From Paludibacter sp. (GTDB lineage Bacteria > Bacteroidota > Bacteroidia > Bacteroidales > Paludibacteraceae), in NCBI GenBank assembly GCA_028748945.1, contig JAQTOL010000172.1, forward strand, positions 1 to 6,858: 6,858 nucleotides of DNA, read 5' to 3'. Under the pieces are notes generated by a model. The model was not told the origin of the DNA. It worked only from the letters and a program-made list of their open reading frames with translations, and searched no databases. The first letter of the stretch is position 1, and the number at the start of each line of letters is the position of its first letter. Shown here piece by piece: positions 6,224 through 6,858 of this stretch. Position numbers and translations under genes: made by a program.

Positions 6224-6858
6224 ATGCAGGATTTATTGACCAGAACAATTGATTTACGTAGCGGAAAATCTGAAGAAAAAAGAAAGGAAATATTAAACTA
6301 CTTTGAAAAGACATGGGCTATTGACGAAAAATTGTACACTCAGTTGAAATCGGACGAAGTTTTCTACCATCGTGGTGACCCGTTGCGTCATGTGCTTCTT
6401 TTTTATTTAGGACATACGGCCGTTTTTTTTATCAACAAACTTTTTCTGGCAAAAATTATCGACATTCGGATTAACCCCGAGTTTGAATCCATTTTTGCCA
6501 TTGGGGTGGACGAAATGAGTTGGGATGATTTAAATGAGAAAAATTATAACTGGCCTTCTGTTCCTGAAGTTCGAGAATACCGTGTGAAAGCAAAACAACT
6601 TATCACCGACGTTATCCTTAAAACCCCACTTAATCTTCCAATAAGATGGGAAGACCCGTTTTGGATAATTCTGATGGGCATAGAGCATGAACGTATTCAT
6701 CTTGAAACATCCTCGGTTCTTATACGGCAACTACCTTTGAACGAAGTTATTTCTGGATTGTTTGGGAAAATATGTCTTGAAAGAGGAATCGCACCAATCA
6801 ATGAATTCCTGCCTGTTTCGGGGAACGAAATGAAATTAGGAAAACCTTTAGACCATCC
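6224..6858 (+). CDS. ovoA: 5-histidylcysteine sulfoxide synthase OvoA, N-terminal part
   Basis: Mononuclear non-heme iron enzyme that joins cysteine to the imidazole C5 of histidine with O2, giving 5-histidylcysteine sulfoxide, the first step of ovothiol biosynthesis. The frame is open from ATG 6224 to the window end (211 full codons), so most of the protein is missing: family members have a DinB-like domain, then an FGE-sulfatase-like catalytic domain, and often a C-terminal SAM-dependent N-methyltransferase. The visible part is the DinB-like domain. Recognisable family stretches are FYHRGDPLRH (47-56), LGHTAVFFINKL, INPEFESIFAIGVDEMSWDDLNE, WPSVPEVREYR and PFWIILMGIEHERIHLETSSVLIRQLPL. The iron-binding HX3HXE motif is intact (His155, His159, Glu161), and His64 in LGHTA is the likely remaining ligand. 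The long match to VDEMSWDDLNE and ETSSVLIRQLPL favours OvoA over the ergothioneine enzyme EgtB. It starts 2 nt after the acetyltransferase stop. Confidence 0.93.
   Translation, partial: MQDLLTRTIDLRSGKSEEKRKEILNYFEKTWAIDEKLYTQLKSDEVFYHRGDPLRHVLLFYLGHTAVFFINKLFLAKIIDIRINPEFESIFAIGVDEMSWDDLNEKNYNWPSVPEVREYRVKAKQLITDVILKTPLNLPIRWEDPFWIILMGIEHERIHLETSSVLIRQLPLNEVISGLFGKICLERGIAPINEFLPVSGNEMKLGKPLDH

Noticed and set aside
6530..6730. 66-codon reverse-strand open frame
   Set aside because: It is antisense to the conserved ovoA iron-binding region and has no recognisable features.

Overview
The window looks like a chromosomal segment of a Bacteroidota bacterium, probably of the Bacteroidales type; genus is not determinable from this stretch. 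The base composition is AT-rich. Start codons are preceded by A-rich tracts rather than Shine-Dalgarno sequences. Two promoters fit the Bacteroidota pattern TTTG/TTG...TAnnTTTG, and the secreted multi-repeat lipoprotein is of a kind common in that phylum. All genes lie on the + strand.

Layout: (1) 1-765 is the 3' part of prfB (peptide chain release factor 2), followed by an intrinsic terminator (786-832) that overlaps the promoter of the next gene. (2) 871-1992 encodes a secreted transglutaminase-like protein with an intact Cys-His-Asp triad and a long helical C-terminal extension. (3) 2105-2632 and 2666-5554 form a two-gene cassette of exported, probable lipoproteins. The first is a short DUF2271-like protein. 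The second carries eight tandem fibronectin-III-like repeats with a 99-residue period, ending in a second copy of the same DUF2271-like domain, about two thirds identical to the first. A strong terminator (5589-5627) closes this cassette. (4) From 5694, under its own promoter, a GNAT acetyltransferase gene is followed after 2 nt by the 5' part of ovoA (5-histidylcysteine sulfoxide synthase, ovothiol biosynthesis), which runs off the window end.

How they work together: prfB and the transglutaminase gene appear to be separate transcription units. The two DUF2271 proteins probably share a transcript and a location at the cell envelope or surface. The GNAT-ovoA pair is the clearest metabolic unit: a thiol-histidine pathway gene tightly coupled to an acetyltransferase of unknown substrate. 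The points most worth following up are the ovoA-linked GNAT, the paired solo and repeat-fused DUF2271 domains with an FMN-binding-like DAxTGAT motif, and a bipartite sequence shared by the leader regions of the DUF2271 cassette and the GNAT-ovoA operon.
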